Positions 12,301 through 23,667 of a DNA stretch of 64,000 nt are shown piece by piece. Position 1 is the first letter of the stretch, and each line of letters starts with the position of its first letter. The notes under the pieces were generated by a model. That model saw nothing but the letters and a program-made list of their open reading frames with translations. It did no database searches and was not told the DNA's origin. Location: contig NC_037317.1 in assembly GCF_000143535.2 (NCBI RefSeq), positions 2,480,001-2,544,000 on the forward strand, in the 5' to 3' direction. The stretch comes from Botrytis cinerea B05.10. Taxonomy: Eukaryota; Ascomycota; Leotiomycetes; Helotiales; Sclerotiniaceae. The position numbers and the translations under genes were made by a program.

Positions 12301-15300
12301 GAACCAATGCTCAGGAGACGGTTGGACAAGATGCAAACGCCGAAGACGAATCTTTAAGTCGCGAACAAGAGTTGGGAATTGAGCTTTCAGAGTTGAAGAG
12401 AGATTTGGAACTAGCGAAATCAGAGCTTGAGAATGCAAAGAATCAAGCGGAACAATTCAAGTCTATCAGTCAATCATCTGAAGAGGAGCTACAAAGTCTC
12501 AATGCTACATTGGATGAGGCCCGCGAGGAGATGGATAAGATCATCGAGGAGAAAGATGCAAAGATTCGCGAACTTGAACAACGAGCTGAAGACATTTCTA
12601 CCGAGCTCACTAATTCAAACAATGAGTTGACAGCTCTTCGAAACCAACAAGGTGAAGTTGCTAGACAAGCTGAAGAAGAGAAGTCACGACTCGAGGCAGA
12701 GATCTTACGCTTGAAGGATGAGCAAGAGAAGGACTCTGCAGCCGCCAAATTCCATCAAGAAGACCTTCGTGCCCAAGCAGCCATCGCTACCAAAGCTCAA
12801 CAAGATTACGAGTATGAACTTGTTAAGCACGCCGAAGCTGCTAAACACCTTCAAACTTTACGCGTTGAATATAATCAACTGAAATCAGAGTCAGCAACAT
12901 TGAAAGCGGAGGCTGAATCTGCCAAGGTCACTTTGAGCCAAAGTGAAGCATCTTGGGAGGAACGACGTGAACAGCTCGAACGAGAGATGGTTGAGTTAAA
13001 GACTAGACGGGACGATGTCAATGCACAGAACAAACTTCTCCACCAACAGTTGGATAGTGTTTCTTCACAAATCGTTGCTTTGCAAGAATCCCGCTCTAAT
13101 GCACCGGGTGCATCCGAAGCTGGATCGCCAACTGCGGAGGGAACAAATGATCGTACGTTAGAAGGTTTGCGTGAGTTGAATACATATTTGAGACGCGAAA
13201 AAGAGATTGGCGAGGTTCAATATGATATCAAGATTCAAGAAGCCAAACGTCTACAACAGCAACTCGAATACACTCAGGCTCAACTTGACGAAGCTAGACT
13301 GAAACTCGACCAAGAGCGACGTTCCCATGCTGATGGTGGTAAATCCTCCATTGCACACAAGGATCTAATGGACAAACTCAATGAGCTCAATCTTTTCCGC
13401 GAAAGTAGTATTACCTTGCGTAATGAGGCCCGCCAAGCTCAATCTCAACTTGCGGATAAAACTAAACGTGTTGAAGACCTTCTGGCACAAATTCAACCAT
13501 TGGAGACTAAGGTTCGTGAATTGGAACATGGTAAAGAAACTATGGAGGGTGAAATGCATCTATTGCAAGAAGATCGTGATCGTTGGCAGAAACGTAACCA
13601 AGATATACTTTCCAAGTACAACCGAATCGACCCTGCTGAGATGGAACAAATGAAGGAGACTATTGAGACTTTACGAAGTGAGAGAGACGCTCTGTTGGAG
13701 GAACAACAACCATTGCAGGAGAAGGTACAAACTTTGGAAAGTTCCATGGAGAATGATAGAGCACAGTGGCAAACCACCCGACAAAAGTTGATTGAGCAAG
13801 CCAAGGAGAGGAACCGCACTTTAACGAAGGATAGGAATGATCGAGCTGCAGAAAGAGATGTGGCAATTTCTGAGAGAGATTCCCTTCAAGAACAGCTCAC
13901 TTCTCTACAAGGACAACTTCAAACTGCTGTGGAAGAAAAGGAAGCAGCAGAAGCCAAACTTCTGGAAGTGGAACAAGAATTGCATGAAGTTAAAACTCAG
14001 CGTGATCAGGCATTGGCTAATGCTGTTCAATCTGTTGCTTCACCCAAGACCCCCTCTGCACCTCCAGTAACGAATGGATCGGAAAGTAACGAAGCTATCA
14101 ATGCACAACTTGTTGAACTTCGTAAGGAACGTGATCAAGCAATCTTGGAGAAGCAAGCTCTCGAGGAACAAATCACAGAACTCAAGCAGCAACTTGAAGC
14201 TGCTAATTCAGAGAGAGATAATGCCATCGCCGACGCCGCTGAAGCACGATCACAACAAACGGCACAACCATCCGATGCCCGAATGGATGATGGTGCTGAT
14301 GAGGGACAGATTGATGAAAATCAAAGTGGTATCTCAGAAGAAGAGAGAAAGGCATTGGAGGCACGTATAGCCGTTGCTGAAACTATGGCTAAGGAACGTG
14401 ATGAGAAGGCAAAGGAAATTGAAGAATCTATGGAAGCTACACTCAAGCAACGTTCCGACAAGATGAAGGCAGCTTTGAACAAGAAACTTGGCGAATCCAA
14501 GGAAGCTCTTAGAGTACAACTTGAGGCTGATTTCAAGTTAAAACTCGAGCAAGAAAAACAAATTTGGCTTGCAGAGAACAAAACTGCTGATTCATCAGTT
14601 CCACCACCTACTCCATCTGCTCCTAAGATTGAAGAAAATGCTGTTCCAGCTACTCCCGCCACTCCAAGTAAAGCTGCTGCACCATCGGCTGATGGCTCAG
14701 ATCTTTCAGATGACCAAGTTCGACATCTCTTGTCAACAAATCCAACAATCAAGAGTATTCTTGCTAATAATTTGAAGAAGTTACTTGAGAAGGAAACTCA
14801 GAAACTTAAATCAGAGCAAGATAAATTGGTAACTGAGAAACTTGCCGAAGAAAGAAAGAAGGCAGAAGCTACTTTGTCCGAAGTTCAAGCAAAGGCTGAA
14901 ACCAGTCAAGCCCAGGCTGTTTTGATGGCAGAGAAGAAGTCATCATTGAAGCTTAACATGTTGGATAACAGGGTGAAAAATGCGACTGCAAAAATCACTG
15001 TCGTTGAGAAAGCTGCGACTGATACTCCCGAGAAACCTGTGGGTGAGGTTTGGGAGGTTGCAAAAAATGCTAAACCACCTCCACCAACACCAGCTACTAC
15101 ACCGGCCACAGTTTCAATCCCGAGCCATCCAGTTCCATCACCGGCAAATGTTACAACAGCTGCTGTACCACCCACAAACGTAACCGGAGCCCAATCCAAT
15201 AGTGCACCCGTGGAAGCTACTAAGGTTGAGGAGGCTGAACCCCCGAAGAGTAGTATCCCTTCTGGCCCACGTCCAATCACTCCATCTACCAATGGTGCCT

Positions 15301-15670
15301 CTTCACTGCCCGTCAGTAACATTCCATCTGTAAGCAACACTTCTAAACCTCCAAATCTTTTACATCTAATCCTAACGAAATATAGGCCCCTCAAGTAGGA
15401 AATCAATCACGATTACCACAAATGCGTGGCGGTAATCAAAATCGTGGAGGTGGTAATATAGGTGGGGGTGGTCGTGGAAGTATTTATCAACAATCACGTG
15501 GAGGAGCCGTTGGTAGAGGAAGAGGTAATCCTACGGGACGGGGAGGAATGAATGCAGCAGCTCAGAATTTCAGTCCAAATGCGCAGCCTGGGCAAAAGAG
15601 ACCTGTACCAGAAGGTGGTCAACAAGGAAATGGAGGAAAGCGTCCTAGAGGGGGAGGAGGAAGTAATTAG
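9385..15670 (+). CDS. mlp1: Nuclear-basket nucleoporin, Tpr/Mlp1 family
   Basis: Exons 9385-9676, 9733-15329 and 15386-15670, giving 2057 aa, close to the family's usual length of about 1900-2400. The first intron has a GTAAGT donor. The last has a GTAAGC donor, a CTAATCCTAAC branch region and a TATAG acceptor. Almost the whole protein (about residues 40-1650) is heptad-rich coiled coil of Glu, Gln, Leu, Lys and Arg, with few Pro breaks. A Ser/Pro/Gly linker lies near residue 300. The region from about residue 1650 is Pro/Thr/Ala/Ser-rich. The last exon encodes a Gly/Arg tail with RGG, GRGRG and GRGG motifs and a PGQKRP basic patch. Known role: forms the filaments of the nuclear-pore basket and helps mRNA export and checkpoint anchoring. 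Generic long coiled-coil proteins are the alternative, but length, an N-terminal MATAVLDVDYLSAYL start and the low-complexity C-terminus favour Tpr. Confidence 0.85.
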
Positions 15671-15883
15671 TTGATTGGCAAAAGTTGAGCTATATTTGCT
15701 TGTATTATATTTCAGAGTTGCATAGTCCTTGCTTGACCTTTTCCTTTTCTTTTTCTTTCTTAAAGAGTTATGGATCTTTTTAGGAGTTACGGAAATCATG
15801 TATGAAGAATAGTAGCATAGCTATACCTATGATGAGTATGGAGGCAAACGAATATCAGGAGTATAAGAGAAATCAAAAGGGTA

Positions 15884-16507
15884 TCATTGATATTTAGATA
15901 AATTGCTAGGAACAAGCCTCCTAAGCACATCCACGTGTCGACCGATCATCTTCATCTTGAGGCCTTCCACACCACTTTTATCTATTCTACGTAATCCATT
16001 TCCATATATCACTGTGTAATCTGGAATAACCTCATCTTCTTCAACCTCACACATTGGTCCAATCTTGCAATGCTAGGTAAAGTATATTATTAGCGTGTCA
16101 TAGTACCTTTTTACTTGCGAAATTCATACCTTTCCTATGACAGCCCCTCTTCCCACCTTTGCATTGATCTCAATGAGACTTCCTTGTCCCACGAATTTTG
16201 CCTCGACAATAGCTCCAGTTTCTATTATAACGCCATTCTCCAATGTGACACCTGAAGCTTGTTCTTCGGATGGAAAATTCAACATGCCAATTGAACTACG
16301 TTCGCCAATGACACATTGTGTACCGATTGTGATGGGAGCAAAACTGCTATTCAATTTTGTACGTGGATGAAGAATGGTGTGTCCTCGGATGGATATAAGG
16401 TTTGTGCCAATGAGAGAAGCATGGTCTGCGATGGTGATATTACTTGAGAATGAAATCGGAGGTTTAGGAGGTGGAGGGAGCATGGAAGCTCGTTTGGCGG
16501 AGGACAT
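15884..16507 (-). CDS. Dynactin subunit 6 (p27), left-handed beta-helix protein
   Basis: Two exons on the minus strand, 16507-16130 and 16072-15884, giving 188 aa. The intron has a GTATG donor, a CTAATA branch-like segment and a TAG acceptor. Splicing is needed: the unspliced frame stops almost at once, while exon 2 adds 62 residues starting HCKIGPMCEVEEDE. Residues of about 20-130 show the hexapeptide rhythm of a left-handed parallel beta-helix (ITIADHASLIG, VIGERSSIG, VIIETGAIVEAKF). The C-terminal IPDYTVIYGNGLRRI and helical tail match dynactin p27. Known role: part of the pointed-end complex of dynactin, which helps dynein bind early endosomes. It is convergent with the Mlp1 gene, with only about 210 bases between the stops. 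Confidence 0.88.
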
Positions 16508-16574
16508 GATTGATGGTAGGCGGTGTCAAGGCTTGAAATGTAGAATGTAGGTCGTCTTTGGCAAGGTAAATGGG

Positions 16575-16644
16575 TACTGGGAAATGCTGGTGAGTGCTGG
16601 TGCGTGCTGGTGAATATTGGTAAATACCGGCCAATACTGGCCAA
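16575..16644. repeat. Seven 10-bp repeats with CCAAT cores upstream of dynactin p27
   Basis: Seven consecutive decamers of the form TRCTGGTGAA, drifting to TACCGGCCAA and TACTGGCCAA at the right end. CCAAT appears at 16631-16635 and 16641-16645, and its complement ATTGG at 16616-16620. The period equals one DNA helical turn. The block lies 68-137 bp upstream of the p27 ATG (minus strand), within promoter distance. Confidence 0.75.
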
Positions 16645-17201
16645 TCACTTGTTGTATTTATAAACCCGAACACGAATTCGAGACTTGTGGAGGTGGTTGA
16701 TGTATCTGCTAGAGGGTCAACATAAGTTGTGGTGAGTTAAGTTTGTTCCTGATGGTACGGAGTATAGCAAAGCGTCAGGTATTGGTAGAATGGGCAAATC
16801 ATATCCATTCTTGCCGCTTACTTCTATAAAATCTCTGGATATTCATCAATCTCCAAAGTACTCCAGTATATTCGGATGATAACTCAAAGAAAAAGAAATT
16901 CAAAAGACAACATTATACAACACCATTTGTTTCATATGTGGAGTAATAGTAATAGCAAAGTAATAGTTGAAGTGATATATATGAAATACATATAAATTTT
17001 AAAGTTCCAGATTCAAACGTACCAACGGAAGTTTTCGGCTATCGCCACCACTTTGTAGCTTTGTCACTTCGACCAATCAAACATTCATGATTTCTATGAT
17101 GACTTGAACTATTCGGAAATATTTACAACCTCAACTTCCCCCCAATCCGATCACTCTCCACTCACAACAACGCTCAATTGAGCACAAAATACACATCGAA
17201 A

Positions 17202-18884
17202 ATGCTTTCGCGAAATGCGCCTTCTGCAAAGGCAGCCTCTACACTTTCAAATCGAATCCTTTCCACCTCTACAACAACAGCACGATTAACTCCTTCGATT
17301 TCTTCAATACAACAATCTAGAGGACTTGCCACAGTCGCAGATACACCACCTCCACCAAAGAAGACACAATGGGGTGGATTAAGAGATCAAGATAGAATCT
17401 TCCAAAACTTATATGGGCATCACGGAGCGGATCTTGCGAGTGCGAAAAAATATGGTGATTGGCATAGAACGAAGGATATTCTCGCAAAAGGTCATGATTG
17501 GGTATGTTGGAGAGGTTTGCAACTGTGAAGGATAGAAGTTGACATCCGAAATAGATCATCTCCGAAATCAAGGCTTCAGGTTTGAGAGGTCGTGGTGGTG
17601 CTGGATTCCCTTCTGGTATGAAATGGGTAGGTTTGATGTTTCATAAAGTAAATGGATGAAGCTAAATTATGATAGTCATTCATGAACTTCAAAGGATGGG
17701 AAAATGACAACAAACCAAGATATCTCGTCGTAAACGCAGATGAAGGAGAACCCGGAACTTGCAAAGACAGAGAAATCATGCGAAAGGATCCCCACAAACT
17801 TATCGAAGGATGTTTGGTTGCAGGAAGAGCAATGAACTGTACGGCGGCATATATTTATATTCGTGGAGAATTTTATCACGAAGCCACCGTTTTACAACGT
17901 GCGATTCAAGAAGCGTACAAAGATGGATTGATTGGAAAGAATGCTTGTGGTAGTGGATATGACTTCGATGTTTATGTTCATCGTGGAATGGGAGCTTACG
18001 TTTGTGGTGAGGAAACATCTTTGATTGAATCACTCGAGGGTAAACCAGGAAAGCCTCGTCTCAAGCCACCTTTCCCTGCTGCTGTTGGTCTCTTCGGATG
18101 TCCATCAACCGTAGCAAATGTCGAAACTATTGCTGTTGCACCAACAATTTGTCGAAGAGGTGGAGATTGGTTCGCTTCCTTTGGTAGAGAACGAAATGCT
18201 GGTACCAAACTCTTCTGTATCTCTGGTCACGTTAACAACCCATGTACCGTTGAAGAAGAGATGAGTATTCCTCTCAGAGAACTCATTGATAAACATTGTG
18301 GTGGTGTTCGTGGAGGTTGGGATAACCTTAAAGCTGTTATTCCTGGAGGATCATCTACACCAATTTTACCAAAGGATGTTTGTGATGACCAATTGATGGA
18401 TTTTGATGCATTGAAGGATAGTCAATCTGGTCTTGGAACAGCAGCTGTTATCGTTATGGATAAGAGTACTGATGTTGTACGTGCCATCTCAAGATTGAGT
18501 CATTTCTATAGACATGAATCTTGTGGTCAATGTACACCATGCAGAGAAGGTAGCAAGTGGACTGAACAAATCATGAAGAGATTTGAAAAGGGTCAAGGTA
18601 GAGTACGTGAGATTGATATGTTACAAGAACTTACAAAGCAAGTTGAGGGTCATACTATTTGTGGTATGTATATCTCTTCCTCATATGATGAATTTGACTA
18701 ATCAATATAAATAGCTCTCGGAGAAGCTTTTGCATGGCCTATTCAAGGTCTTATTAGACATTTCAGACCAGAGTTAGAGGCAAGAATGAAGGATTATGCA
18801 GAGAAGAATGGAGGTTCAGCATTGGCTGGTGGATGGGACAATAATGCATTACAACAAGGTAAACTTATTTCACCTGGTCAATAA
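17202..18884 (+). CDS. nuo51: NADH:ubiquinone oxidoreductase 51-kDa subunit (complex I, NDUFV1)
   Basis: Four exons: 17202-17501, 17555-17626, 17676-18663 and 18715-18884, giving 509 aa, normal for the family. All introns are GT-AG and about 50 nt, and each junction restores conserved sequence (HDW/IISEIK, KW/SFMNF, TIC/ALGEA). The N-terminus ([19 protein letters not shown]) is Ser/Arg/Ala-rich without acidic residues, a mitochondrial presequence. The [10 protein letters not shown] loop binds NADH and [19 protein letters not shown] is an FMN-site signature. The [4Fe-4S] N3 cluster ligands are in [11 protein letters not shown] plus the Cys of HTICALGEA, the latter created by splicing. Role: the entry point of electrons from NADH into the matrix arm of complex I. 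Nothing is missing or unusual. Confidence 0.96.
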
Positions 18885-19326
18885 ATCAGGGAGTGAAGCG
18901 GAGCATGAATTGGGGAGTGAATGGAATAGTGAACTGTTCATAGGGGGATGTAAATGTATTTATTGATTTCAAGCATGGGTGCTTTTTTTCAATTGGAAGC
19001 CAATATTTTAGTTCATTTGATTTTTGAGATGTGAAGTTTAATCCTATGTTTGGAATAATTACCTGTATGTGAGTTATGAGATTTAGGGTTAAAATAATAT
19101 TCATACGGTAAGGGATAATATAATACATACACAGGATCATATCATAGATACCCTTTCCAGGACATGATTAGGATGTTCCTAGCTAAGCGACTTGGAGTGC
19201 CACCTCACTTTTTTACTCCACAAAGAACTTTTGGAATTTATTATCACAACAATAATTACCACTTGGGTGTAGGTGCTTGAACTACTTTAACCTGACACGG
19301 TCCCGCGAAGAAGGAAGATCAATAGA

Positions 19327-20978
19327 ATGGGTGTTTTAAAACATGTGGTGGATTTTGCTTCAGATGCTGGTATGGTCTTTGTCCTTTACATCTTCCCCTG
19401 TTGCCCCCTTACCGCTTCCTACTCTTCTGAAATCACGTTTCGTATCCTCCCATCCAATATACAAAGATTTTGACTAATTTTATATCCAATGAGAAGCCGG
19501 CCTAGAAAAAGCTCTAAGGTTGATACAAGCTTTGTGTCAGATATGTGCATTTTATCCGACGGTTTTGGGGTGGGTGTTGTTGGGGTTGGGAATTGGAATG
19601 GGGAGGAGAGGTGGAGGGGGGAAGGGGGGTGTAGATGTAGATGGGAAGATGCAGGTGCAGGTGCAGATTGTGGAGAGGTTGTGGAAGGCGAGGAGAGAGC
19701 TTGCTGTTGGTATGTTTTGTTTCTTATTTAATAGGGAGATGGAGTTGAGTGGTGGGTAATGGGGAGATAAGGGAATGAGGGGATGATGGGATGATGGGAT
19801 GATGGGATGACCAACGAGACGATAGAATGAGAGGATGAGGGAAGACTTGGGAAGCGGAGAGGATAATTCGAAATTCGGGAATGAGCTACTTGTACCAGTG
19901 TGCGAGAATCACATCTAATCTCTCCTTGACTTTGTATCTCAAAGTCAAGAACCATCGTTCGAGGTGGGATGAAGAGGGAATTTTGTCCACCATATTCTCT
20001 CTTCTTATTTAAAGAAAGAATCCACGAGCGAAGCGATCACCGAAAAAGTGGATTAGAACAAAGAGCTTAAACTAACATCCACACAGGACGTCGTTATATG
20101 CGTTTCTTTCGCTTCATCAAGAATTTTTCAAAAGCATGGGATAGTTTGTTAAATGAAGATGGAATGAAGATGATGATTAATGTGGGTAAATCGGGATTTA
20201 TGGGTGCTTATTTGGGATGTGAGTTTTTTCTTTTTCTTTTTTTGTTCTCTGCTTTCACGTTCTTATTTTCTTGCACTTCTCCGTTTTCTTATACTATTAT
20301 GCTCCTACATTCTTATATTAATGCACTTTTACTTTCCAATTCTCTTATAAGGAAATTGACTAATCATAACTTGCTCAAACAGTGGAAAGTCTCACCATTG
20401 TAAGTACTAACCATCAAACTACCTACTGAGTATCTTCATTACCAACTCCTCAAGAGAGAATGGCTCAAAAGGCAAGTAAGAAAAATTACTAATTACATTT
20501 TATAAAACAGTTGGATATAATGGGTGTATGTAATACCCCCTGGTCCTCAACATGTACCCTTGAAGGCAACAAATTTTGGTTCTATTCGCTGTGTATATCG
20601 ATATTTGGAGAGCTATGGGATCTTTACCATCTACTTGTCAATAATGATACAGCCTCAAAGTCCAATTCACAGGACAACTCACATGATTCAGATCTAGCAA
20701 CAAAATCAGCCGACACAACACAAATTGTCATGGGACAGTCAGAGAAGAATAAGAAAAAGGGAAAATCCAAGACCCAAGTATTTCTCAAAATTTTCGAGAA
20801 TACAGCCGACCTTTTTCTACCTGGAGCGGTAACAGGGTGGATTGTTAGTGATAGGGGTGTTGTAGGTGTGGCGACTGTTATTAGTACAGTGCTTAGCTCG
20901 AGGGATATCTGGAGGAGAGTTGGGGATCAGGAAGTGAGAAATGAAGGGGGGAATGGGGAAAGACAAAAGCGGAGGTAG
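19327..20978 (+). CDS. Peroxisomal membrane protein of the Pex11 family
   Basis: Five exons: 19327-19369, 19497-19709, 20087-20218, 20383-20399 and 20511-20978, total 873 nt and 290 aa. The fourth exon is only 17 nt. The reading frame is closed at every junction. The N-terminus reads MGVLKHVVDFASDAAGLEK and continues as LRLIQALCQI, the amphipathic helix expected to insert in the peroxisomal membrane. WKARRELAVG joined to RRYMRFFRFI matches the basic-aromatic core of Pex11 proteins. Hydrophobic segments follow (about residues 155-190 and 245-270), and the C-terminus is basic. Known role: membrane elongation and division of peroxisomes. Oddity: exon 2 carries a Gly/Arg-rich insert from a G-rich DNA tract before WKARRE, so its splice end may vary. 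The intron at 19710-20086 contains a GATGGGAT-type tandem repeat. The exact Pex11 subclass is uncertain. Confidence 0.8.
19779..19808. repeat. GATGGGAT-type short tandem repeat in a PEX11 intron
   Basis: About four copies of an 8-bp unit, GGATGATG, inside the 377-nt second intron of the Pex11-type gene. A simple-sequence repeat with no visible role. Confidence 0.75.
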
Positions 20979-21109
20979 TAAAAATGAGAGGATGGAGGAG
21001 GACAGAGAGATAAAGGACGAGATCTCAGCTTGTTTTACATGTATATGAGTATTCATGAGATATTATGTGCTCATTAAACAATGAAAAGAAGTAATAAGAT
21101 TGCTATCTC

Positions 21110-21172
21110 TTTGAACTTAATCAAAATCATTTTGAACTCAATCAAAATCGTTTTAAACTTATTTATAATTCT
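21110..21172. repeat. Degenerate 21-bp tandem repeat (left copy)
   Basis: Three 21-bp units at 21110-21130, 21131-21151 and 21152-21172. The first two share a core of AATCAAAATCRTTTT; the third is diverged. A related three-unit array with the same period and core lies at 35268-35330, at the other end of the accessory block. At the right-hand array the reverse strand is open in the frame of a broken gene and would encode a seven-residue repeat ending NDF. Confidence 0.65.
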
Positions 21173-21569
21173 TTAAGTCATATATCAGCTATGCATAATG
21201 ATTGAGAGTGAATCACTACATAGCGACAACGAGGTGTGAGGATTCACTTGATCTAAAACACAATGTAAGGAGTCAAATAAGAGGGAGTAAATCAGATAAA
21301 TTTTAGGTCTATAGGAGAAAGAATCATAGATACTAATAAACTTTCTTGTCACATCACTCATATAGCATTTTCCCGCGCACAATATCAGATTACTATCATA
21401 ATAACATTTACAATATTATAATATCAAGTCATGAAAACTTCAAAGTAACTTTGAGAACATATTAATTTCTAATATTATTCCTATCCCCAACTATAATAGT
21501 AACTCCAAATAGAGTATGAATTCCTACAATGAGGTGAACAAATACACCGTCTTCCCCCAGACATCCCAA

Positions 21570-21583
21570 ACCTCTAAAGAGGT
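21570..21583 (-). other. Single CTC/GAG hairpin downstream of the amber-interrupted gene
   Basis: Read on the minus strand this is ACCTC-TTTA-GAGGT, a perfect five-base-pair stem with a four-base loop, 45 bases after the final TAG of the 21628-23667 gene. It has the same stem core and loop size as the 15 hairpins found after the plus-strand genes at 25.7, 27.7, 36.3 and 37.0 kb, and the same sense orientation relative to its gene. One stem alone could be chance. Its stem is identical to the two ACCTY/GAGGT stems after the 24243-25670 gene. Confidence 0.55.
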
Positions 21584-21627
21584 GATCCAAAATTAACACC
21601 TTCACACGCCAATAATGATCAAATGAT

Positions 21628-23667
21628 CTATGGGCAGTATACCTCAACTTCATCCTCCTCCCTTTTCTCTGGCACCACCAAATCACCCTTCGCCTCTTCA
21701 ACTTTTGTCTCTTTTGGTTCCTTTCCTGATATCTCATCAGTCTTTGGAGGGTCGGTACTAGAGAACTGTGTAGTTTCATCAACGGAGAGACCTCCATTGA
21801 TGACTCTAGTCACAACCTTTCCCTTGGATTCCAAACTCTCCTTTTTTGAGAGAGCGACTATGTACTTTTCGCGCGTGTCGGGGAACTTCTTGGCGAAGTC
21901 TCCAGCTGGGTCTGTGATTCCATCATGTGAAACATCAGCGAAGATACGCATTGTTTCCATTTCTTTTGTGAGTATCTGAATCTCATTTTCTTCACTGGGT
22001 AGAAGGGAGATGCCTTCACCAATAGATGGTACCTGAGTTGGGACTTGTCCTGATGTTGGCTGCGAGCCAGCACCCAAAGATGCAAATGCATTATTAGATC
22101 TCTGTGCTCTTTGCTTATCTGTACGCAGGATGTAGGATGGAAGAGGTCCACCATTACCGATTTCTCGGTATTGTTCTTTGATGATAGCTTGTTTGTCGAT
22201 ATTTCTAGGTAGGTTGGACGCGTGACCTGGACTGTCGCGAAACTGGAGAGACTTCTCCTCTGATTGTTTCTTCTACCTTAAATCTTCTTTTAACATTTCG
22301 TACTTCTGTTGGTTCCTTAAACAGAAAGCTTGCAAATGTGGCTGTTCAGGGGTGCGGATAACTGGGTCTCCCATTACCCAAAAAAGCATGTCTGATATGG
22401 GTCTTGATATGTTCACACCAGAAAAAAGCCAGATCTGTAAAAACTCATATGCTGCTTGAAGTGCGTCTCGTATCTCTGAGGGTACCTCTTCGATCGTTTG
22501 ATATTCTTCAAATGTTTGAACTAGAAGAATGAGAACAGTCTTGCCCTCTATCTGTAAGTAATTATTGGCAAACTGAACTCCGAAGAATTTTTGGCACTCT
22601 TTGACGTGTTCGCCATGTAGCCCTACAAATTGGCTATAGACTTGCTTGATTTGGGCCTTGACCAATACGCTGTAGTATGGTTGCCATTCACCGACACGAG
22701 TGGGCAGTGTGTGGATGAGGGGTCCACTCTTATCGATGCCTTCTCTTTGTCTGGCCTGGGACTTCTATCTCTCTTCTCTTGGTTGACCCTTTGCACTAGT
22801 GTACTTGGGTTTTCCGGAATTCTTGGAGGCTATGCTGTATTGTGTCTGATTAGAAGACTTGACTACTGAAGAGCCTTGACTCCATTGTCCAACAGGTGCA
22901 GCAGCGAGACGCTGGGCTGGTCCACTGCCAGGAGTTGGGGCATAAATCGATGGGGTATTCATGGCCTTCAACTGCTGATATAAACTTGGATCACCTAATT
23001 GGCTCGGCATGGGGTGCTGCTGGCTTTCTTGAGAATTATTGGCGAGGTTTTCTTGAGATTTCTTCATGGGGCCCTCTTGGGGTCTCTATGAGGATTCATG
23101 ATGAATGCTGCTTTCTTTCGATTGGTTGGCTTTGCCAGTAGTAGCACTGATGCGTTCAAGCATCATTTTTGCAACCTCTGGACTATTTTTGGTCATAGCC
23201 ACCCATTGTTCTGCAGTAAAATTGGGAAAGATGGCAGCGGTCTGACTTTGCTGTGGTGTTGGGGTCGACTGGTTGACTAATGGAGTTTCTGGGTGTGGTG
23301 CGACTCTTTGAGTCTCTGGCTCGCTGCTGGGTGTGACTTGAATAGCCTCTTGTGGTTGCTCTGGAATTGTCTGTAGAGTAAACTCTTCTGGAAATACCTT
23401 CTCAGCTTGCTTCTTGCCCCCTGTCAAAAATGTTAGTGTATTTTTGAATTGAAAAGCGGAAGAATACACACAAAAGTAGTTGCAAAAACTATTGGCCAAG
23501 ATGAGCTGTAGTTGATCTGGGGTAGCTTGAGGGTGTTTCTCTGGGATCTTCATCTGTAGGTGCTTTCGGATTTCTTGGAAGTCGTCTTCTGATACTGTGC
23601 CTTGATTGTCTCCATCTCTTAATGCTTTCTCTTTGATTTTCTGTATGAGTCTCCCCAGGTTTACCAT
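21628..23667 (-). CDS. Lineage-specific protein gene interrupted by three in-frame TAG codons
   Basis: The function is not recognised. It starts at an ATG in a good AAAATGG context. Exon 1 is 23667-23472, then a 51-nt GT-AG intron with a CTAAC branch site, then exon 2, 23420-21628. One reading frame runs 662 codons, broken only by TAG at 23088-23086, 22767-22765 and 22275-22273, and finally closed by TAG at 21630-21628. No TAA or TGA and no frameshift occur. The predicted protein has a charged N-terminal segment with an EF-hand-like DGDNQGTVSEDDF stretch, a Gln/Pro/Ser-rich middle, a conserved-looking folded segment (about residues 285-415) and a Lys/Glu-rich tail. It may be a young pseudogene (CAG to TAG, three times) or an mRNA repaired by A-to-I editing (UAG to UGG). 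Intron-based escapes do not fit, because no suitable donors lie at intron distance before each TAG. Confidence 0.6.

Noticed and set aside
22273..23088. Explaining the three TAG codons as ends of introns (TAG as acceptor)
   Set aside because: Candidate GT donors before each TAG are noncanonical or leave introns of about 30-33 nt, shorter than any other intron here, and the flanking frame is open and protein-like right up to each TAG.
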